Assembly: GCF_003319105.1 (NCBI RefSeq)
Contig: NZ_QOHH01000003.1
Span: 124,001-188,000 of the forward strand
DNA length: 64,000 nucleotides
Source of the DNA: Blastococcus sp. TF02-09
Lineage (GTDB): Bacteria > Actinomycetota > Actinomycetes > Mycobacteriales > Geodermatophilaceae
Direction of reading: 5' to 3'
The position numbers and the translations under genes were made by a program. Every line of letters starts with the position of its first letter. The first letter of the stretch is position 1. Positions 1 through 9,661 of the stretch are shown one piece after another. The notes below the pieces were generated by a model. It ran no database searches and was not told where the DNA came from. It saw nothing but the letters and a program-made list of their open reading frames with translations.

Positions 1-485
1 CGGCCGAGGACGGTCACCCCCTCGCCGGCCTCCTCCACCCAGGGAGCGCGGATGAAGACCGCGTGCAGCGGCCCGCCGCCCACGCCGTCGTCGAAGGACA
101 TCTGGGACTCGAAGCTGTCGGCCTGCCGGCCGAAGGCGTTGCGCCGCACCGTGACGTCCAGCCCGCCGATCGTCTCCTGCCCCGGCGGTGCGTCCAGCAG
201 GCGGTCGGCGAGCAGGATCATCCCCGCGCACGAGCCGTAGACCGGCAGCCCCCCGCGGACGGCGGCGCGCAGCGGGTCCATCAGCCCGAACCGCTCGGCG
301 AGCAGGGCGATGGTCGTCGACTCGCCCCCGGGCAGCACGAGCCCGTCCACGCCGGCCAGCTCCTCCTGCCGGCGCACGGTCAGCGCCTCGGCGCCCTGGT
401 CCCGCACCGCGGCGAGGTGCTCGCGGACGTCGCCCTGCAGGGCCAGGACACCGATGACGGGGACACCGATGACGGGGCGGGTCAC
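1..485 (-). CDS. pdxT: Pyridoxal 5'-phosphate synthase glutaminase subunit PdxT (3' end outside window)
   Basis: PdxT hydrolyses glutamine and passes ammonia to PdxS for PLP synthesis in the DXP-independent pathway. The 161 visible residues contain the class-I glutaminase blocks LVLPGGEST (about residues 49-57) and YGSCAGM with the nucleophile Cys86; the C-terminal His/Glu lie beyond base 1. The GTG start shares GTGA with the pdxS stop, so the two are translationally coupled. The N-terminus is odd: a PVIGV block is repeated twice before the canonical LALQGD, from a 15-bp tandem duplication at 447-476. The family usually has one such strand. Confidence 0.93.
   Translation of the reverse strand, partial: MTRPVIGVPVIGVLALQGDVREHLAAVRDQGAEALTVRRQEELAGVDGLVLPGGESTTIALLAERFGLMDPLRAAVRGGLPVYGSCAGMILLADRLLDAPPGQETIGGLDVTVRRNAFGRQADSFESQMSFDDGVGGGPLHAVFIRAPWVEEAGEGVTVLG
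447..476. repeat. 15-bp perfect tandem duplication in the 5' end of pdxT
   Basis: The unit gacaccgatgacggg occurs twice back to back (447-461 and 462-476). It is in frame and duplicates the five residues of the first beta strand of PdxT. Confidence 0.95.
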
Positions 486-1378
486 CAGCCGCGGGTGGCG
501 AAGCGCTGGTCGGCCGGCAGCGTCGAGACGTTGAGCCCCACCATGGCCTCGCCCAGCCCGCGGGACACCTTGGCGATCACGTCGGGGTCGTCGTGGAACG
601 TCGTGGCCTGGACGATCGCGGAGGCTCGCTGCGCCGGGTCGCCGGACTTGAAGATGCCCGAGCCGACGAAGACGCCCTCGGCACCCAGCTGCATCATCAT
701 CGCCGCGTCGGCGGGGGTCGCGATGCCGCCCGCGGTGAAGAGCACCACCGGCAGCTTGCCCAGGCGCGCCACCTCGGCCACCAGGTCGTAGGGCGCGCGC
801 AGCTCCTTGGCCGCCACGAACAGCTCGGTGTCGTCGAGCGTGCCCAGCGCCTTGATGCCGGCGCGGATCGCGCGCATGTGCCGGGTGGCCTCGACGACGT
901 TGCCGGTGCCGGCCTCACCCTTGGAGCGGATCATCGCCGCGCCCTCGGAGATGCGCCGCAGCGCCTCGCCCAGGTCCGTGGCGCCGCAGACGAACGGCAC
1001 GGTGAACTGCGACTTGGCGATGTGGTGGGCCTCGTCGGCCGGGGTCAGCACCTCGGACTCGTCGATGTAGTCCACGCCCAGGGACTGCAGGACCTGCGCC
1101 TCGACGAAGTGGCCGATGCGCGCCTTGGCCATCACCGGGATGGAGACCGCGGAGATGATGCCGTCGATCATGTCCGGATCGCTCATCCGCGAGATGCCGC
1201 CCTCGGCGCGGATGTCGGCGGGCACCCGCTCGAGGGCCATGACCGCGACGGCACCGGCGTCCTCGGCGATCTTCGCCTGCTCGGGCGTGACGACGTCCAT
1301 GATGACGCCGCCCTTGAGCTGCTCGGCCATGCCGCGCTTGACGCGGTCGGTTCCGGTGGAGGGGGTCGGTGCAGACAC
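482..1378 (-). CDS. pdxS: Pyridoxal 5'-phosphate synthase lyase subunit PdxS
   Basis: PdxS condenses ribose 5-phosphate, glyceraldehyde 3-phosphate and ammonia to PLP, as a dodecamer decorated by PdxT. At 298 residues it has the family length. It begins with the conserved [16 protein letters not shown] block and carries VMAKARIGH, in which Lys85 corresponds to the lysine that forms the ribose-phosphate Schiff base; downstream blocks are typical of the SNZ/PdxS barrel. It is the penultimate gene of the thrS-pgsA1-pimA-pdx run, 40 bp after the LemA-like gene, and overlaps pdxT by 4 bp. Confidence 0.97.
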   Translation of the reverse strand: MSAPTPSTGTDRVKRGMAEQLKGGVIMDVVTPEQAKIAEDAGAVAVMALERVPADIRAEGGISRMSDPDMIDGIISAVSIPVMAKARIGHFVEAQVLQSLGVDYIDESEVLTPADEAHHIAKSQFTVPFVCGATDLGEALRRISEGAAMIRSKGEAGTGNVVEATRHMRAIRAGIKALGTLDDTELFVAAKELRAPYDLVAEVARLGKLPVVLFTAGGIATPADAAMMMQLGAEGVFVGSGIFKSGDPAQRASAIVQATTFHDDPDVIAKVSRGLGEAMVGLNVSTLPADQRFATRGW

Positions 1379-1418
1379 GGAGGCGGCCTCGGGGGTCGGC
1401 GGGACGGGGACCTCCAGC

Positions 1419-1973
1419 CTACGGCCGTCCCTCGGCTCCCTCGCCGACGCTGCTCGCGGTGAGCGCCTCCAACCGGTCGTCGATGTCGAAGAACCGCGGC
1501 ACCGGGCGGCCGGCGTGCAGCCGGAGGACCCGGGGCAGCCGCCGACCGCGCAGCGCCTGGGTGTCGCGGACGGCGTCGTTGTAGAAGCGCCGGGCCAGGG
1601 CCACCCGCGTGCTGGTGCCGGTCAGGTCGGCCTGCAGCGAGGCCGGCACACCCGGGAGGTCGGCCGGCAGGTCGCGCAGCTCGCGCCCCAGGCCGTTCTC
1701 GGCCGCCTCGCGGTCGCCGCGGGGGGTCGACCGCGCCTGGGCCGCCGCCTCGGCGAGGGCGCGGGCACGCAGCGGACCCAGTGCGGCCGGGTGCTCGCGG
1801 GCCAGCTCCTCGGCCAGCCCGGCACGGCGGCGCAGCTGCGACTCCAGCGTCTCCCGGGCGCGGGCCACCCGGGTCTCCAGGCGCCGCAGGCGCACGAGCG
1901 TCCACGCGGTCCAGGCCAGCAGCAGGAGGACGACGACCGCGACGACGGTCCACGTCCACGCCTGGGCACCCAC
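1419..1973 (-). CDS. Membrane-anchored LemA-like protein
   Basis: 184 residues with one N-terminal hydrophobic segment (about residues 7-26) followed by a basic stop-transfer run, then a mostly helical domain rich in Arg/Ala/Leu. The block [18 protein letters not shown] near residue 125 resembles the signature of LemA-family proteins (LARRxYN..V...N). Function is unknown; a single-pass protein with a cytosolic helical bundle is likely. It begins 11 bp after pimA, so it is cotranscribed with the PI-mannoside genes. In mycobacteria this slot of the operon holds a NUDIX gene instead. The family call is moderate. Confidence 0.6.
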   Translation of the reverse strand: MGAQAWTWTVVAVVVLLLLAWTAWTLVRLRRLETRVARARETLESQLRRRAGLAEELAREHPAALGPLRARALAEAAAQARSTPRGDREAAENGLGRELRDLPADLPGVPASLQADLTGTSTRVALARRFYNDAVRDTQALRGRRLPRVLRLHAGRPVPRFFDIDDRLEALTASSVGEGAEGRP

Positions 1974-1984
1974 GGAGCGGAAGG

Positions 1985-3187
1985 CTAGCGGGCGCTCCCC
2001 CGCCAGCGGGACCTCCGCGGCGCGGCGCCCGTGGGCGGCACGCCCGGCACGTCGTCGTCCGCCAGGGCGGTGACGCCGCCGCCGGGTGTCGCGACGGTCT
2101 CGTAGACGGCGAGGATGCGCTGGGCGAGGACCGGCCAGTCGTAGCTGCGCGCCACCTCGGCACCCCGGGCCCGGAGCTCGCGCCGCCGGTCGGGGTCGGC
2201 CAGCAGGTCGCTCAGCGCGGTGCCGAGCGCCGCGGAGTCGCCGCGGGGCACCAGCACGCCCGCTGCTCCGCCGTCGAGCACCCGGGCGAAGGCGTCCAGG
2301 TCGCTGGCCACGGTGGGCGCACCGGCGGACATCGCCTCGATGAGCACCACGCCGAAGGACTCCCCCAGCAGGTTGGGCGCGCAGTAGATGTCGACCGAGC
2401 GGAGGAAGGCCGCCTTGTCCGCCTCGGAGATCTCGCCGAGGAGGACCACGTGCGGGCGCAGCTCCTCCCCCACCAGGCGGTCCAGCTGCTCGGCGTCACC
2501 CCGGCCGGCCACGAACAGCCGGGCACCGGGGTGCCGGGCGACGACGGTGCGCATGGCCTCCAGCAGCGTCGGCAGGCCCTTGCGCGGCTCGTCGTAGCGG
2601 CCGAGGAAGCCGATGGTGGGTGCGTCGTGCGGCACGGCGGGCAGCCGGGGACCCTCGGCGAAGGCGTCGACGTGCACCCCGTTCGGGATGATCACGGCAT
2701 CGCCGCCGAGGTGCTCGACCTGCACCCGGCGGGAGAAGTCGGAGACGGCGATGCGGCCGCTGATCTTCTCCAGCCAGGGGCGGGCGACCGGCCCCAGCGC
2801 GGCCAGCACCTTCGACCGGGTGGTGGCGGCGTGGAAGGTCGCCACGATCGGCCCGCCGGCGAGCATGCACACCAGCAGGGACAGCGACAGGGTGGCCGGC
2901 TCGTGCACGTGGACGACGTCGAACCGCCCGTCGCGCAGCCACCGGCGCACCCGCGCCGCCACCACCGGGCCGAACTGCACGCCGGCCATCGAGCCGTTGT
3001 ACGGCACCGGCACGGTCCGGCCGGCGAAGGTGGTCCAGGGATCGGTGAGCGACTCCTCGCGCTCGGCCGGGGTGAGCACCTCCACGTGGTGGCCCAGCCC
3101 GCGCAACGTCTCGGCCAGGTCGCGCACGTGGTACTGGACGCCGCCGGGGACGTCCCACCGGTACGGGCACACGAGGCCGATGCGCAT
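1985..3187 (-). CDS. pimA: Phosphatidyl-myo-inositol mannosyltransferase PimA
   Basis: GT4/GT-B glycosyltransferase that adds the first mannose from GDP-mannose to phosphatidylinositol at the inner membrane face. The protein opens with the PimA-type GLVCPYRWDVPGGVQYHVRDL loop region, has HVHEP and PNGV blocks, and carries the retaining EX7E element in GESFGVVLIEAMSAG (about residues 278-292). 400 residues, close to the mycobacterial enzyme. Its ATG overlaps the patA stop (ATGA), and the order pgsA1-patA-pimA gives three successive steps of PIM synthesis. Confidence 0.93.
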   Translation of the reverse strand: MRIGLVCPYRWDVPGGVQYHVRDLAETLRGLGHHVEVLTPAEREESLTDPWTTFAGRTVPVPYNGSMAGVQFGPVVAARVRRWLRDGRFDVVHVHEPATLSLSLLVCMLAGGPIVATFHAATTRSKVLAALGPVARPWLEKISGRIAVSDFSRRVQVEHLGGDAVIIPNGVHVDAFAEGPRLPAVPHDAPTIGFLGRYDEPRKGLPTLLEAMRTVVARHPGARLFVAGRGDAEQLDRLVGEELRPHVVLLGEISEADKAAFLRSVDIYCAPNLLGESFGVVLIEAMSAGAPTVASDLDAFARVLDGGAAGVLVPRGDSAALGTALSDLLADPDRRRELRARGAEVARSYDWPVLAQRILAVYETVATPGGGVTALADDDVPGVPPTGAAPRRSRWRGSAR

Positions 3188-4146
3188 CAGCGCGCCCCCT
3201 CCCTGGGAGCCGCCCCCCGGGGTGCGTCGGGCGGCACGTCGGCCCAGATGCGGTTGAGCATGTGCCAGTCCTCGGGCCGCTCACCGATGCCCTCGGTGAA
3301 GGCGTCCGCGACCGCCTGCATGGCGGTGGCCACCCGCGTCGCCAGCCGCCCCTCGCCGGTGACCGGCACCTCGGGATGCACGTGCAGCAGCCAGCCGGCG
3401 CCGTCGAAGCGGCCCACCACCGGCAGCAGCGCCGCCCCGGTGCGCGCGGCCAGCAGGGCGGCCCCGCCGGGCATCAGCGCCTGCCGGCCGAAGAAGGTCA
3501 CCGGCACGCCGCCGGTGCCCAGGTTCCGGTCGACGAGCAGGCAGCTCACCCCGCCGTCGTCCAGCCACTCCCGGAGCACCTCCGAGCCCGACTTCGGGCC
3601 ACCGGTCAGCGGGGTGACCCGCATGCCCAGGGACTCCCGGTACTCGAGGAACCGGCGGTAGAGCGACTCGGGCTTGAGCCGTTCGGCGATGGTGAGGAAC
3701 GGTTCGCCGAGCCGGTCGGCGAGCCAGACCCCGGCGGCGTCCCAGTTGCCGCTGTGCGGCAGCGCCAGGACCACCCCCCTGCCCTCGCTGCGGGCCCGCT
3801 CGATCCCCTCGAAGCCGATGACCTCGGTGTCGCGCCGGATCCGGTCGACCCCGAGCGTCGGGAGCCGGAAGGCCTCCTGCCAGTAGCGCGCGTAGGAGGC
3901 CATCGCCCGCGCGGTCAGCTCGTCGAGCTCCGGCTCGGACAACGTCCCCCCGGTGGCGACCCGCAGGTTGGCGCGCAGCTGGCGTACGCCGGAGCCGTCC
4001 CGGCCGGCGGCCATCCGGCCGGCCCGCTCGAACCCGGCCCGGGCGACCGGCTCGGGCAGCATCCGCACCGCCCGCCAGCCGGCCGCGTACCCCGCGTCGG
4101 TCAGCCGGCCGGTGACCCGGTCCCGCAGGTCCGCGGCCCCCGTCAC
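3187..4146 (-). CDS. patA: Phosphatidylinositol mannoside acyltransferase PatA
   Basis: LpxL/HtrB-type lysophospholipid acyltransferase that acylates the mannose of PIM. The HX4D catalytic motif is seen as PHSGNWD (about residue 125), followed by a KPESLYRRF block and a VDRNLGTGG block. The GTG at 4146 is chosen because it overlaps the pgsA1 stop as GTGA and gives 319 residues, the usual length; longer open frame upstream lies inside pgsA1 and has no homologous character. Confidence 0.9.
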   Translation of the reverse strand: MTGAADLRDRVTGRLTDAGYAAGWRAVRMLPEPVARAGFERAGRMAAGRDGSGVRQLRANLRVATGGTLSEPELDELTARAMASYARYWQEAFRLPTLGVDRIRRDTEVIGFEGIERARSEGRGVVLALPHSGNWDAAGVWLADRLGEPFLTIAERLKPESLYRRFLEYRESLGMRVTPLTGGPKSGSEVLREWLDDGGVSCLLVDRNLGTGGVPVTFFGRQALMPGGAALLAARTGAALLPVVGRFDGAGWLLHVHPEVPVTGEGRLATRVATAMQAVADAFTEGIGERPEDWHMLNRIWADVPPDAPRGAAPREGAR

Positions 4147-4775
4147 GGCGCCGGCGGGGACTGCGGGAGGGGCGCCCCGGCCGCCGCGGTGTGGACGGCG
4201 ACCATCCGCTGGACGACCGTGATCGCGCTGCCGATGACGAGGACCACGAGGGCGACGTGCAGCGAGTACGGGATGCCGAGGCCGGTGAAGCCGGTGCCCA
4301 CGAGGACGATGATCAGCCGCTCGGTGCGCTCGACGATGCCGACGTCGCAGGACAGCCCGACACCCTCGGCCCGCGCCTTGATGTAGCTGGTCAGGACGCC
4401 GAGTACGAGGCAGATCAGGGACAGCAGCACGAACAGCCGGTTGTCGCCGCCGCCGGAGAACCACCAGGCCAGCGCTCCGAAGATGGCGGCGTCCGCGGCC
4501 CGGTCACCGACGGAGTCGAGGACCGCGCCGAACACCGAGCCGCCACCGCGGGCGCGGGCGAGCGCACCGTCGAGCATGTCGAGCATCACGAACATCCACA
4601 CGGCGAAGGCGCCCCAGAACAGGTGACCCGAGCCGATGAGGAACACCGCCGAGGCGACGGCTCCCAGGGTGCCGGTGATCGTGATCATGTCGGGCGTGAC
4701 CCCGGCCCGGACCAGCCCCGGGACGATCGGGGCGACCACCTTGGCGACGGCGGGGCGCGCGTTGACGCCGAGCAT
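4143..4775 (-). CDS. pgsA1: Phosphatidylinositol phosphate synthase PgsA1
   Basis: Integral membrane CDP-alcohol phosphotransferase that makes phosphatidylinositol phosphate from CDP-diacylglycerol and inositol phosphate. The complete D(X2)DG(X2)AR(X8)G(X3)D(X3)D motif is present in DMLDGALARARGGG and the following GAVLDSVGD stretch. About six membrane segments fit within 210 residues. The ATG at 4775 overlaps the upstream HIT gene stop (ATGA). It supplies the lipid acceptor for PimA and PatA encoded next. Confidence 0.93.
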   Translation of the reverse strand: MLGVNARPAVAKVVAPIVPGLVRAGVTPDMITITGTLGAVASAVFLIGSGHLFWGAFAVWMFVMLDMLDGALARARGGGSVFGAVLDSVGDRAADAAIFGALAWWFSGGGDNRLFVLLSLICLVLGVLTSYIKARAEGVGLSCDVGIVERTERLIIVLVGTGFTGLGIPYSLHVALVVLVIGSAITVVQRMVAVHTAAAGAPLPQSPPAP

Positions 4776-5371
4776 CAGCCCTCCCCGCCCGACCCGGCCG
4801 GGACCTGCTGCTGCCACGCCCGCGCCAGCAGGTCGCGCGTCTCGCGCAGGACCTGGGGCAGCACGCGGGTCAGCCCGACGACCGGCATGAAGTTGGTGTC
4901 CCCGCCCCACCGGGGGACGGCGTGCTGGTGGAGGTGGTCGGCGATGCCGGCACCGGCCACCGCGCCCTGGTTCATGCCGATGTTGAAGCCGTGCGCCCCG
5001 GAGACCTCGCGCACCACGCGCATCGCCGTCTGGGTGAGCGCACCGAGCTCGGTGACCTCCTCGGCGGTGAGGTCGGTGTAGTCGGGCACGTGCCGGTACG
5101 GCACGACCATGAGGTGCCCGGCGTTGTACGGGTACAGGTTGAGGACGGCGTAGACCGTCGTCCCGCGGGCCACGATCAGCCCGTCCTCGTCGCTCAGCGT
5201 GGGGATGACGCAGAACGGGCAGTCGTGCGCGCCGGTGGGCTTGCCCTCGCCGCGGATGTAGGCCATCCGGTAGGGCGTCCACAGGTGCTCGAACACCGCG
5301 CTCGGCCCGTCCTCGTCCGCGGAGACGGCCACCCGGTAGGAGGTCTCCTCCCCCGCACCCGCCTCGCTCAT
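4775..5371 (-). CDS. HIT-domain protein, probable Ap4A phosphorylase
   Basis: 198-residue histidine-triad nucleotide hydrolase/transferase. It has an N-terminal Cys pair (CPFC near residue 50), the [19 protein letters not shown] block, and the HLHQHAV histidine triad preceded by [10 protein letters not shown]. Sequence and position between thrS and pgsA1 match the mycobacterial Rv2613c protein, characterised as a diadenosine tetraphosphate phosphorylase. Aminoacyl-tRNA synthetases make Ap4A, so coupling to thrS by an ATGA overlap is sensible. Substrate here is inferred from homology and context. Confidence 0.85.
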   Translation of the reverse strand: MSEAGAGEETSYRVAVSADEDGPSAVFEHLWTPYRMAYIRGEGKPTGAHDCPFCVIPTLSDEDGLIVARGTTVYAVLNLYPYNAGHLMVVPYRHVPDYTDLTAEEVTELGALTQTAMRVVREVSGAHGFNIGMNQGAVAGAGIADHLHQHAVPRWGGDTNFMPVVGLTRVLPQVLRETRDLLARAWQQQVPAGSGGEG

Positions 5372-7416
5372 CCGGCCACCACGGTGGCGGCCTGCTCGTC
5401 GGCGGCCGAGGGGTCGGCGTTGGAGCGCGAGGCGATCCAGTCGACGACCTGCTGCACCGCCTCGTCGACCGGCACCCCGTTGCGCTGCGAGCCGTCGCGG
5501 TAGCGGAAGGAGACCGCGCCCGCCTCGGCGTCGGTGGCGCCGGCGAGGAGGACGAACGGGATCTTCTGCTTGCTCGCGGTGCGGATCTTCTTCTGCATCC
5601 GGTCGTCGGAGTCGTCGATCTCCACCCGCACGCCGTGCTGCCCGAGCTTCGCGGCGACGTCCCGGAGGTAGGGCACCTGCTCGTCGGTGATCGGGATGCC
5701 CACGACCTGCACCGGCGCCAGCCAGGCCGGGAACGCGCCGGCGTAGTGCTCGGTGAGGACGCCGAAGAAGCGCTCGATCGAGCCGAACTTCGCCGAGTGG
5801 ATCATCACCGGCTGCTGGCGGGTCCCGTCGGCCGCGCTGAACTCCAGGCCGAAGCGGGCCGGCTGGTTGAAGTCGTACTGGATGGTCGACATCTGCCAGG
5901 TGCGGCCGATCGCGTCCCGGGCCTGCACGGAGATCTTCGGGCCGTAGAAGGCCGCGCCGCCCGGGTCGGGCACGAGCTCCAGCCCGGTCTCCTTCGCGGC
6001 GTCCTCGAGCACCGCGGTCGCGATCGCCCACTCCTCGTCGGAGCCGATGAACTTCGACTGCTTGTCCGCGTCGTCGCCCCGGTCGGAGATCTCCAGGTAG
6101 TAGTCGTCCATCCCGAAGTCGCGCAGCAGGCCCAGCACGAACGACAGCAGGTGCCGGATCTCCGCCGGCGCCTGCTCCGGGGTGACGTAGCTGTGCGAGT
6201 CGTCCTGGGCGAACCCGCGCACCCGGGTCAGGCCGTGGATGACCCCCGACTTCTCGTACCGGTAGACCGACCCGAACTCGAAGAGGCGCAGCGGCAGCTC
6301 GCGGTAGGACCGCCCGCGCGACCGGAAGATCAGGTTGTGCATCGGGCAGTTCATGGCCTTGAGGTAGTACTCGGCGTTCTCCAGTTCCATCGGCGGGAAC
6401 ATGGTGTCGGCGTAGTACGGCAGGTGCCCCGAGGTCTCGAACAGGTGCGCCTTGCTGATGTGCGGGGTGCCGACGTACTGGAACCCCTCCTCGATGTGCC
6501 GGCGGCGGACGTAGTCCTCCATCTCCCGCTTGACCACCCCGCCCTTGGGGTGGAACACGGGGAGGCCGGAGCCGATCTCGTCGGGGAAGCTGAACAGGTC
6601 CAGCTCGACGCCCAGGCGCCGGTGGTCGCGTCGCTCGGCCTCGGCGAGCTGCTCCAGGTAGGCCTTGTGCGCGTCCTTGCTCTCCCAGGCGGTGCCGTAG
6701 ATGCGCTGCAGCTGGGGGTTCTTCTCGCTGCCGCGCCAGTAGGCGGCCGCGCTCCGGGTCAGGCTGAACGCCGGGATGTTCGAGGTGCGCGGCAGGTGCG
6801 GGCCGCGGCACAGGTCGGTCCAGACCCGGTCGCCGCTGCGCGCGTCCAGGTTGTCGTACATCGTCAGCTGCGCGCCACCGACCTCCACGTCGGCACCCTC
6901 GGCAGCCTCGCCGGCACCGCCCTTGAGGCCGATCAGCTCGAGCTTGTACGGCTCGTGCGCGAGCTCGGCCTCGGCGTCGGCGTCGCTGATCTCCCGCCGG
7001 GAGAAGTGCTGCCCGGCGCGGACGATCTCGGTCATCTTCTTCTCGAGGGCCTGCAGGTCCTCGGGGGTGAAGGGCCGCTCCGGGTCGAAGTCGTAGTAGA
7101 AGCCGTTCGCCACCGGCGGGCCGATGCCCAGGCGGGTGCCCGGGAACAGCTCCTGCACGGCCTGCGCCAGCACGTGCGCGGCCGAGTGGCGGATGACCGA
7201 GCGCCCGTCGGCGCTCGCGGCCGCGACCGGCTCGACCTCCGCGTCGGCGTCCGGGGTCCAGTTCAGGTCCTTGAGCTCGCCGGCCGCGTCGCGGACGACG
7301 ACGGCGCCGTCGGGGCCCTTGAGCGGGACGCCGGCCTCCCTGAGCGCCTGCAGCGCCGTCGTCCCGGCCGGGACCAGCACGGTCGCGACGGCGGTGGGCG
7401 AGGGCGGGGTGGACAC
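5368..7416 (-). CDS. thrS: Threonyl-tRNA synthetase
   Basis: Charges tRNA-Thr in the cytosol. Domains in order: N-terminal TGS-like region (1-65), second-additional/editing domain beginning at [12 protein letters not shown] (about 75) with the zinc-editing HxxxH pattern, class-II catalytic core with KAMNCPMH and the motif-2 RGFAQDDSH block, and a C-terminal anticodon-binding domain. 682 residues, normal length. It starts with GTG and is first in the operon that runs through pdxT; a TAGGCT -10-like hexamer lies 44 bp upstream. Confidence 0.97.
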   Translation of the reverse strand: MSTPPSPTAVATVLVPAGTTALQALREAGVPLKGPDGAVVVRDAAGELKDLNWTPDADAEVEPVAAASADGRSVIRHSAAHVLAQAVQELFPGTRLGIGPPVANGFYYDFDPERPFTPEDLQALEKKMTEIVRAGQHFSRREISDADAEAELAHEPYKLELIGLKGGAGEAAEGADVEVGGAQLTMYDNLDARSGDRVWTDLCRGPHLPRTSNIPAFSLTRSAAAYWRGSEKNPQLQRIYGTAWESKDAHKAYLEQLAEAERRDHRRLGVELDLFSFPDEIGSGLPVFHPKGGVVKREMEDYVRRRHIEEGFQYVGTPHISKAHLFETSGHLPYYADTMFPPMELENAEYYLKAMNCPMHNLIFRSRGRSYRELPLRLFEFGSVYRYEKSGVIHGLTRVRGFAQDDSHSYVTPEQAPAEIRHLLSFVLGLLRDFGMDDYYLEISDRGDDADKQSKFIGSDEEWAIATAVLEDAAKETGLELVPDPGGAAFYGPKISVQARDAIGRTWQMSTIQYDFNQPARFGLEFSAADGTRQQPVMIHSAKFGSIERFFGVLTEHYAGAFPAWLAPVQVVGIPITDEQVPYLRDVAAKLGQHGVRVEIDDSDDRMQKKIRTASKQKIPFVLLAGATDAEAGAVSFRYRDGSQRNGVPVDEAVQQVVDWIASRSNADPSAADEQAATVVAG

Positions 7417-7459
7417 GGAAGCGCTCCAGGGGTGGTGGGGTGACGAGCGGGGCCCTCCG

Positions 7460-7465
7460 AGCCTA
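7460..7465 (-). promoter_or_regulatory. Possible -10 element for the thrS operon
   Basis: On the minus strand the 63-bp gap upstream of thrS contains TAGGCT, a common actinobacterial -10 form. It would give a leader of about 35-40 nt. No convincing -35 box and no T-box leader fit this gap. Confidence 0.3.
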
Positions 7466-7479
7466 GTGCGCGTCGCGGC

Positions 7480-8589
7480 TCAGCCCGGCACGACTTCCAG
7501 TCCTGCGGCTACCGCGCCGCGCCGGTCGAGGACGGCGGCGATGCGCGCGGAGCTCTCCGGGTCGGCCGGCACGACGCGGACGGCGTCCGCCCCGATCTCG
7601 ATCCGCAGCGGCACCGCCTCGGCCTTCGACACCGTGAACCGCCCGTCCGCGCCGCGGGTGAAGGTGAACCGGGCCGCCACGGAGTCCTCGGTCGGGTAGC
7701 CCCGCGTCGCGTGCTCGGCGAGGTGGTTGCCGAGCCCGTAGGCCACCCACTCGTCGCCGATCCGCTCGAAGGGCTGCACCACGTGCGCGTGGTGGCCCAG
7801 GACGAGGTCGACGTCCGGCGAGGCCAGCAGCGTCCGGACGGCCGCCACCTGGGCCGGCGTCGGGTCGTTGTCGTACTCGACGCAGCAGTGCAGGCTCGCC
7901 ACGACGACGTCGGCGCCGGCGGCACGCGCCCGGGCGGCCGCGGCCAGCACCCCCTCGACGTCCGGCAGGTCCGCGACGTCCACCGACCACTCCCGGCCCG
8001 CGGGCAGGGGCACCCCGTTGAGGCCGAAGGTGGCGGCGACGTGCCCCACCCGCACGCCGTCGAGGTCGACGATCGTCGGCTCCGCGCTCGCCTCTTCGGT
8101 GCGGTAGGTCCCGGTGGAGCGGATCCCGGCCGCCTCCAGTGCGTCGAGCGTGCGGGTGAGACCGTCGAAGCCGTCGTCGAGGGAGTGGTTCGAGGCGGTG
8201 GAGCAGAGGTCGTAGCCGGCGCCGGCGAGGGCGTCGACGATCTCGGGCTGGACGGCGAAGCTCGGGTACCCGCGATAGGGACCGCCGTCCGCGGCGACCG
8301 GCGTCTCCAGGTGGCAGACCGCCAGGTCGGCGGCGCCGATCAGCCCGGCGACCGGCGCGAACACGCCGGCGAAGTCGTAGGAGCCGTCCGGGGTGCGGGC
8401 CCCCGTGGTGAGCGCTCGTCCCTGGTGCACGAGCACGTCGCCGGTGGCCACGAGGGTGACGCTGTCCGGCGGCGGTGGCGCCGGGCTCTCCGCCGGGGCC
8501 TGCGCCGAGGTGGGCTGCTCCGGGCCGCCGGAGCAGCCGGCCAGCAGCGCGGCCAGGACGACGACCGCTGCGGACCGGGTGGCTGGCAC
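7480..8589 (-). CDS. CapA/PgsA-family lipoprotein (metallophosphatase fold)
   Basis: 369 residues with a lipoprotein signal peptide ending in the lipobox LLAGC (Cys19), then a Pro-rich linker and a CapA-like calcineurin-type domain. Family blocks are GDVLVHQGR (about 50), CHLETPV (about 94), SNHSLDDGFDGL and LGHHAHVVQPFE, which supply the metal-binding Asp/Glu/Asn/His residues. CapA proteins take part in poly-gamma-glutamate or capsule metabolism, but no capsule polymerase genes are nearby, so the substrate is unknown. It follows the MOSC gene by 9 bp. Confidence 0.85.
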   Translation of the reverse strand: MPATRSAAVVVLAALLAGCSGGPEQPTSAQAPAESPAPPPPDSVTLVATGDVLVHQGRALTTGARTPDGSYDFAGVFAPVAGLIGAADLAVCHLETPVAADGGPYRGYPSFAVQPEIVDALAGAGYDLCSTASNHSLDDGFDGLTRTLDALEAAGIRSTGTYRTEEASAEPTIVDLDGVRVGHVAATFGLNGVPLPAGREWSVDVADLPDVEGVLAAAARARAAGADVVVASLHCCVEYDNDPTPAQVAAVRTLLASPDVDLVLGHHAHVVQPFERIGDEWVAYGLGNHLAEHATRGYPTEDSVAARFTFTRGADGRFTVSKAEAVPLRIEIGADAVRVVPADPESSARIAAVLDRRGAVAAGLEVVPG

Positions 8590-8598
8590 GCCCGGAGG

Positions 8599-9150
8599 CT
8601 AGAGCAGGACGGGGTCGCCGACGCCGATCTCGCCGGGCTGTCGCACCTCGGCGTAGACGCCCAGGCAGTGCTTCGGCGTGCGGGTGACGACGAGCTCGGC
8701 GGCGCCGATGCGCAGGCTCCGCCCGACCCAGGTGCGCTCGTCCTCGCCGTCGGCGAGGTCCAGCAGCACGTTGGCGCGGGGGTCGTCCGCGGAGCATCCC
8801 TCCGGCACGTCCCCGGCGGCCGCGCGGTCGATCGCCTGCCGGGAGACCAGGTGCACCGCCGCCACGTCGGCACCCGACCCGTCGGGGTTCGCGCGCAACC
8901 GCACCTCCCGGCCGGTCGCCGCAGAGACCGCTCGCGCGTCGGCGTCCGGGTTTCCTGTCGGCTGCACCCCGGCCATCACCGGCGCGGTCCGGGCGCGCAC
9001 GACCTCACCGGTGGCCGCGTCGACCACCGTCCACGCCCGGTCGCCCTCCGGTCCCGTCGCCTGCAGCAGCACCCGGTCGCGCGCGGTCCCGCCCAGCGAC
9101 TTCACCGGGTAGACCCAGATCCGCGCCACCCGTCCCGCAGTCGTCGTCAC
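8599..9150 (-). CDS. MOSC-domain protein
   Basis: 183 residues: N-terminal MOSC beta-barrel (RIWVYPVKSLGG, residues 10-21) followed by a MOSC domain with the characteristic C-terminal Cys in PKHCLGVYAEV (about residue 164). MOSC proteins bind molybdenum cofactor and include mARC-like N-hydroxy reductases and the MOCOS C-terminus; the exact substrate is not readable. The GTG start overlaps the HNH gene stop as GTGA. Confidence 0.8.
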   Translation of the reverse strand: MTTTAGRVARIWVYPVKSLGGTARDRVLLQATGPEGDRAWTVVDAATGEVVRARTAPVMAGVQPTGNPDADARAVSAATGREVRLRANPDGSGADVAAVHLVSRQAIDRAAAGDVPEGCSADDPRANVLLDLADGEDERTWVGRSLRIGAAELVVTRTPKHCLGVYAEVRQPGEIGVGDPVLL

Positions 9151-9572
9151 GACCCGACCCTAGGCCGGGAGCGCCCGCCCCTCACGCGGCGGCGCAGCCG
9201 GCGCAGCTGGGCGTCCAGGTAGGGCCGGGCGCGGCGCTGACCGCCCTCCCGGGCGATGACCTCGGCCAGCGCGGCCAGCGACCGGCCCAGCCGCGCCTCG
9301 TCCGGGCGCCAGTTCCGGCGGAGGCACTCCTCCAGCCACTCGACCGGCCCGCGGTGGCCGCGCTCGGCGTTGCAGCGACGGCAGGCCGCCACCTCGTTCT
9401 CCAGGCGCGAGGGGCCACCCTTCACGCGGGGCACCACGTGTTCGGTGGTGGGCGCGACCAGGCCCGCGAAGGCACGCCCGCACCAGATGCAGGTCGCGCC
9501 GTCCCGCTCGAGCACCGTGACCAGCCGCTGGGCGCGCGCGGACGGCGCGGGGCTGCGGGACATCGACTCCAT
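9147..9572 (-). CDS. HNH endonuclease family protein
   Basis: 141 residues with a zinc-binding HNH module: CIWCGRAF (first Cys pair), TTEHVVPRVKGG (the H of HNH), and NEVAACRRCNAERG (N, second Cys pair). The Arg-rich C-terminus (about 70 residues) is probably DNA- or RNA-binding. ATG 9572 is used; ATG 9563 is equally possible. The longer open frame upstream runs through a tRNA gene and its terminator and cannot be coding. Stand-alone HNH proteins of this size are widespread in actinobacteria with unknown roles. Confidence 0.8.
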   Translation of the reverse strand: MESMSRSPAPSARAQRLVTVLERDGATCIWCGRAFAGLVAPTTEHVVPRVKGGPSRLENEVAACRRCNAERGHRGPVEWLEECLRRNWRPDEARLGRSLAALAEVIAREGGQRRARPYLDAQLRRLRRRVRGGRSRPRVGS

Positions 9573-9612
9573 GGTGCGCCGCGATCGGCTCCCGCGCCCG
9601 TGCCCGGGAACG

Positions 9613-9656
9613 ACGCAGGGCCGGGTCCGCCCTCTCGGGTGGACCCGGCCCTGCGT
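9613..9656 (-). terminator. Intrinsic terminator after tRNA-Val(CAC)
   Basis: A perfect 16-bp inverted repeat (9613-9628 with 9641-9656) around a 12-nt loop lies just downstream of the minus-strand tRNA and upstream of the HNH gene. There is no long U-tract, as is common in actinobacteria. Confidence 0.75.
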
Positions 9657-9661
9657 GCCGG

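Noticed and set aside
593-1462. Plus-strand open frame antisense to pdxS
   Set aside because: PdxS is unmistakable on the minus strand; the opposite frame has no recognisable domain.
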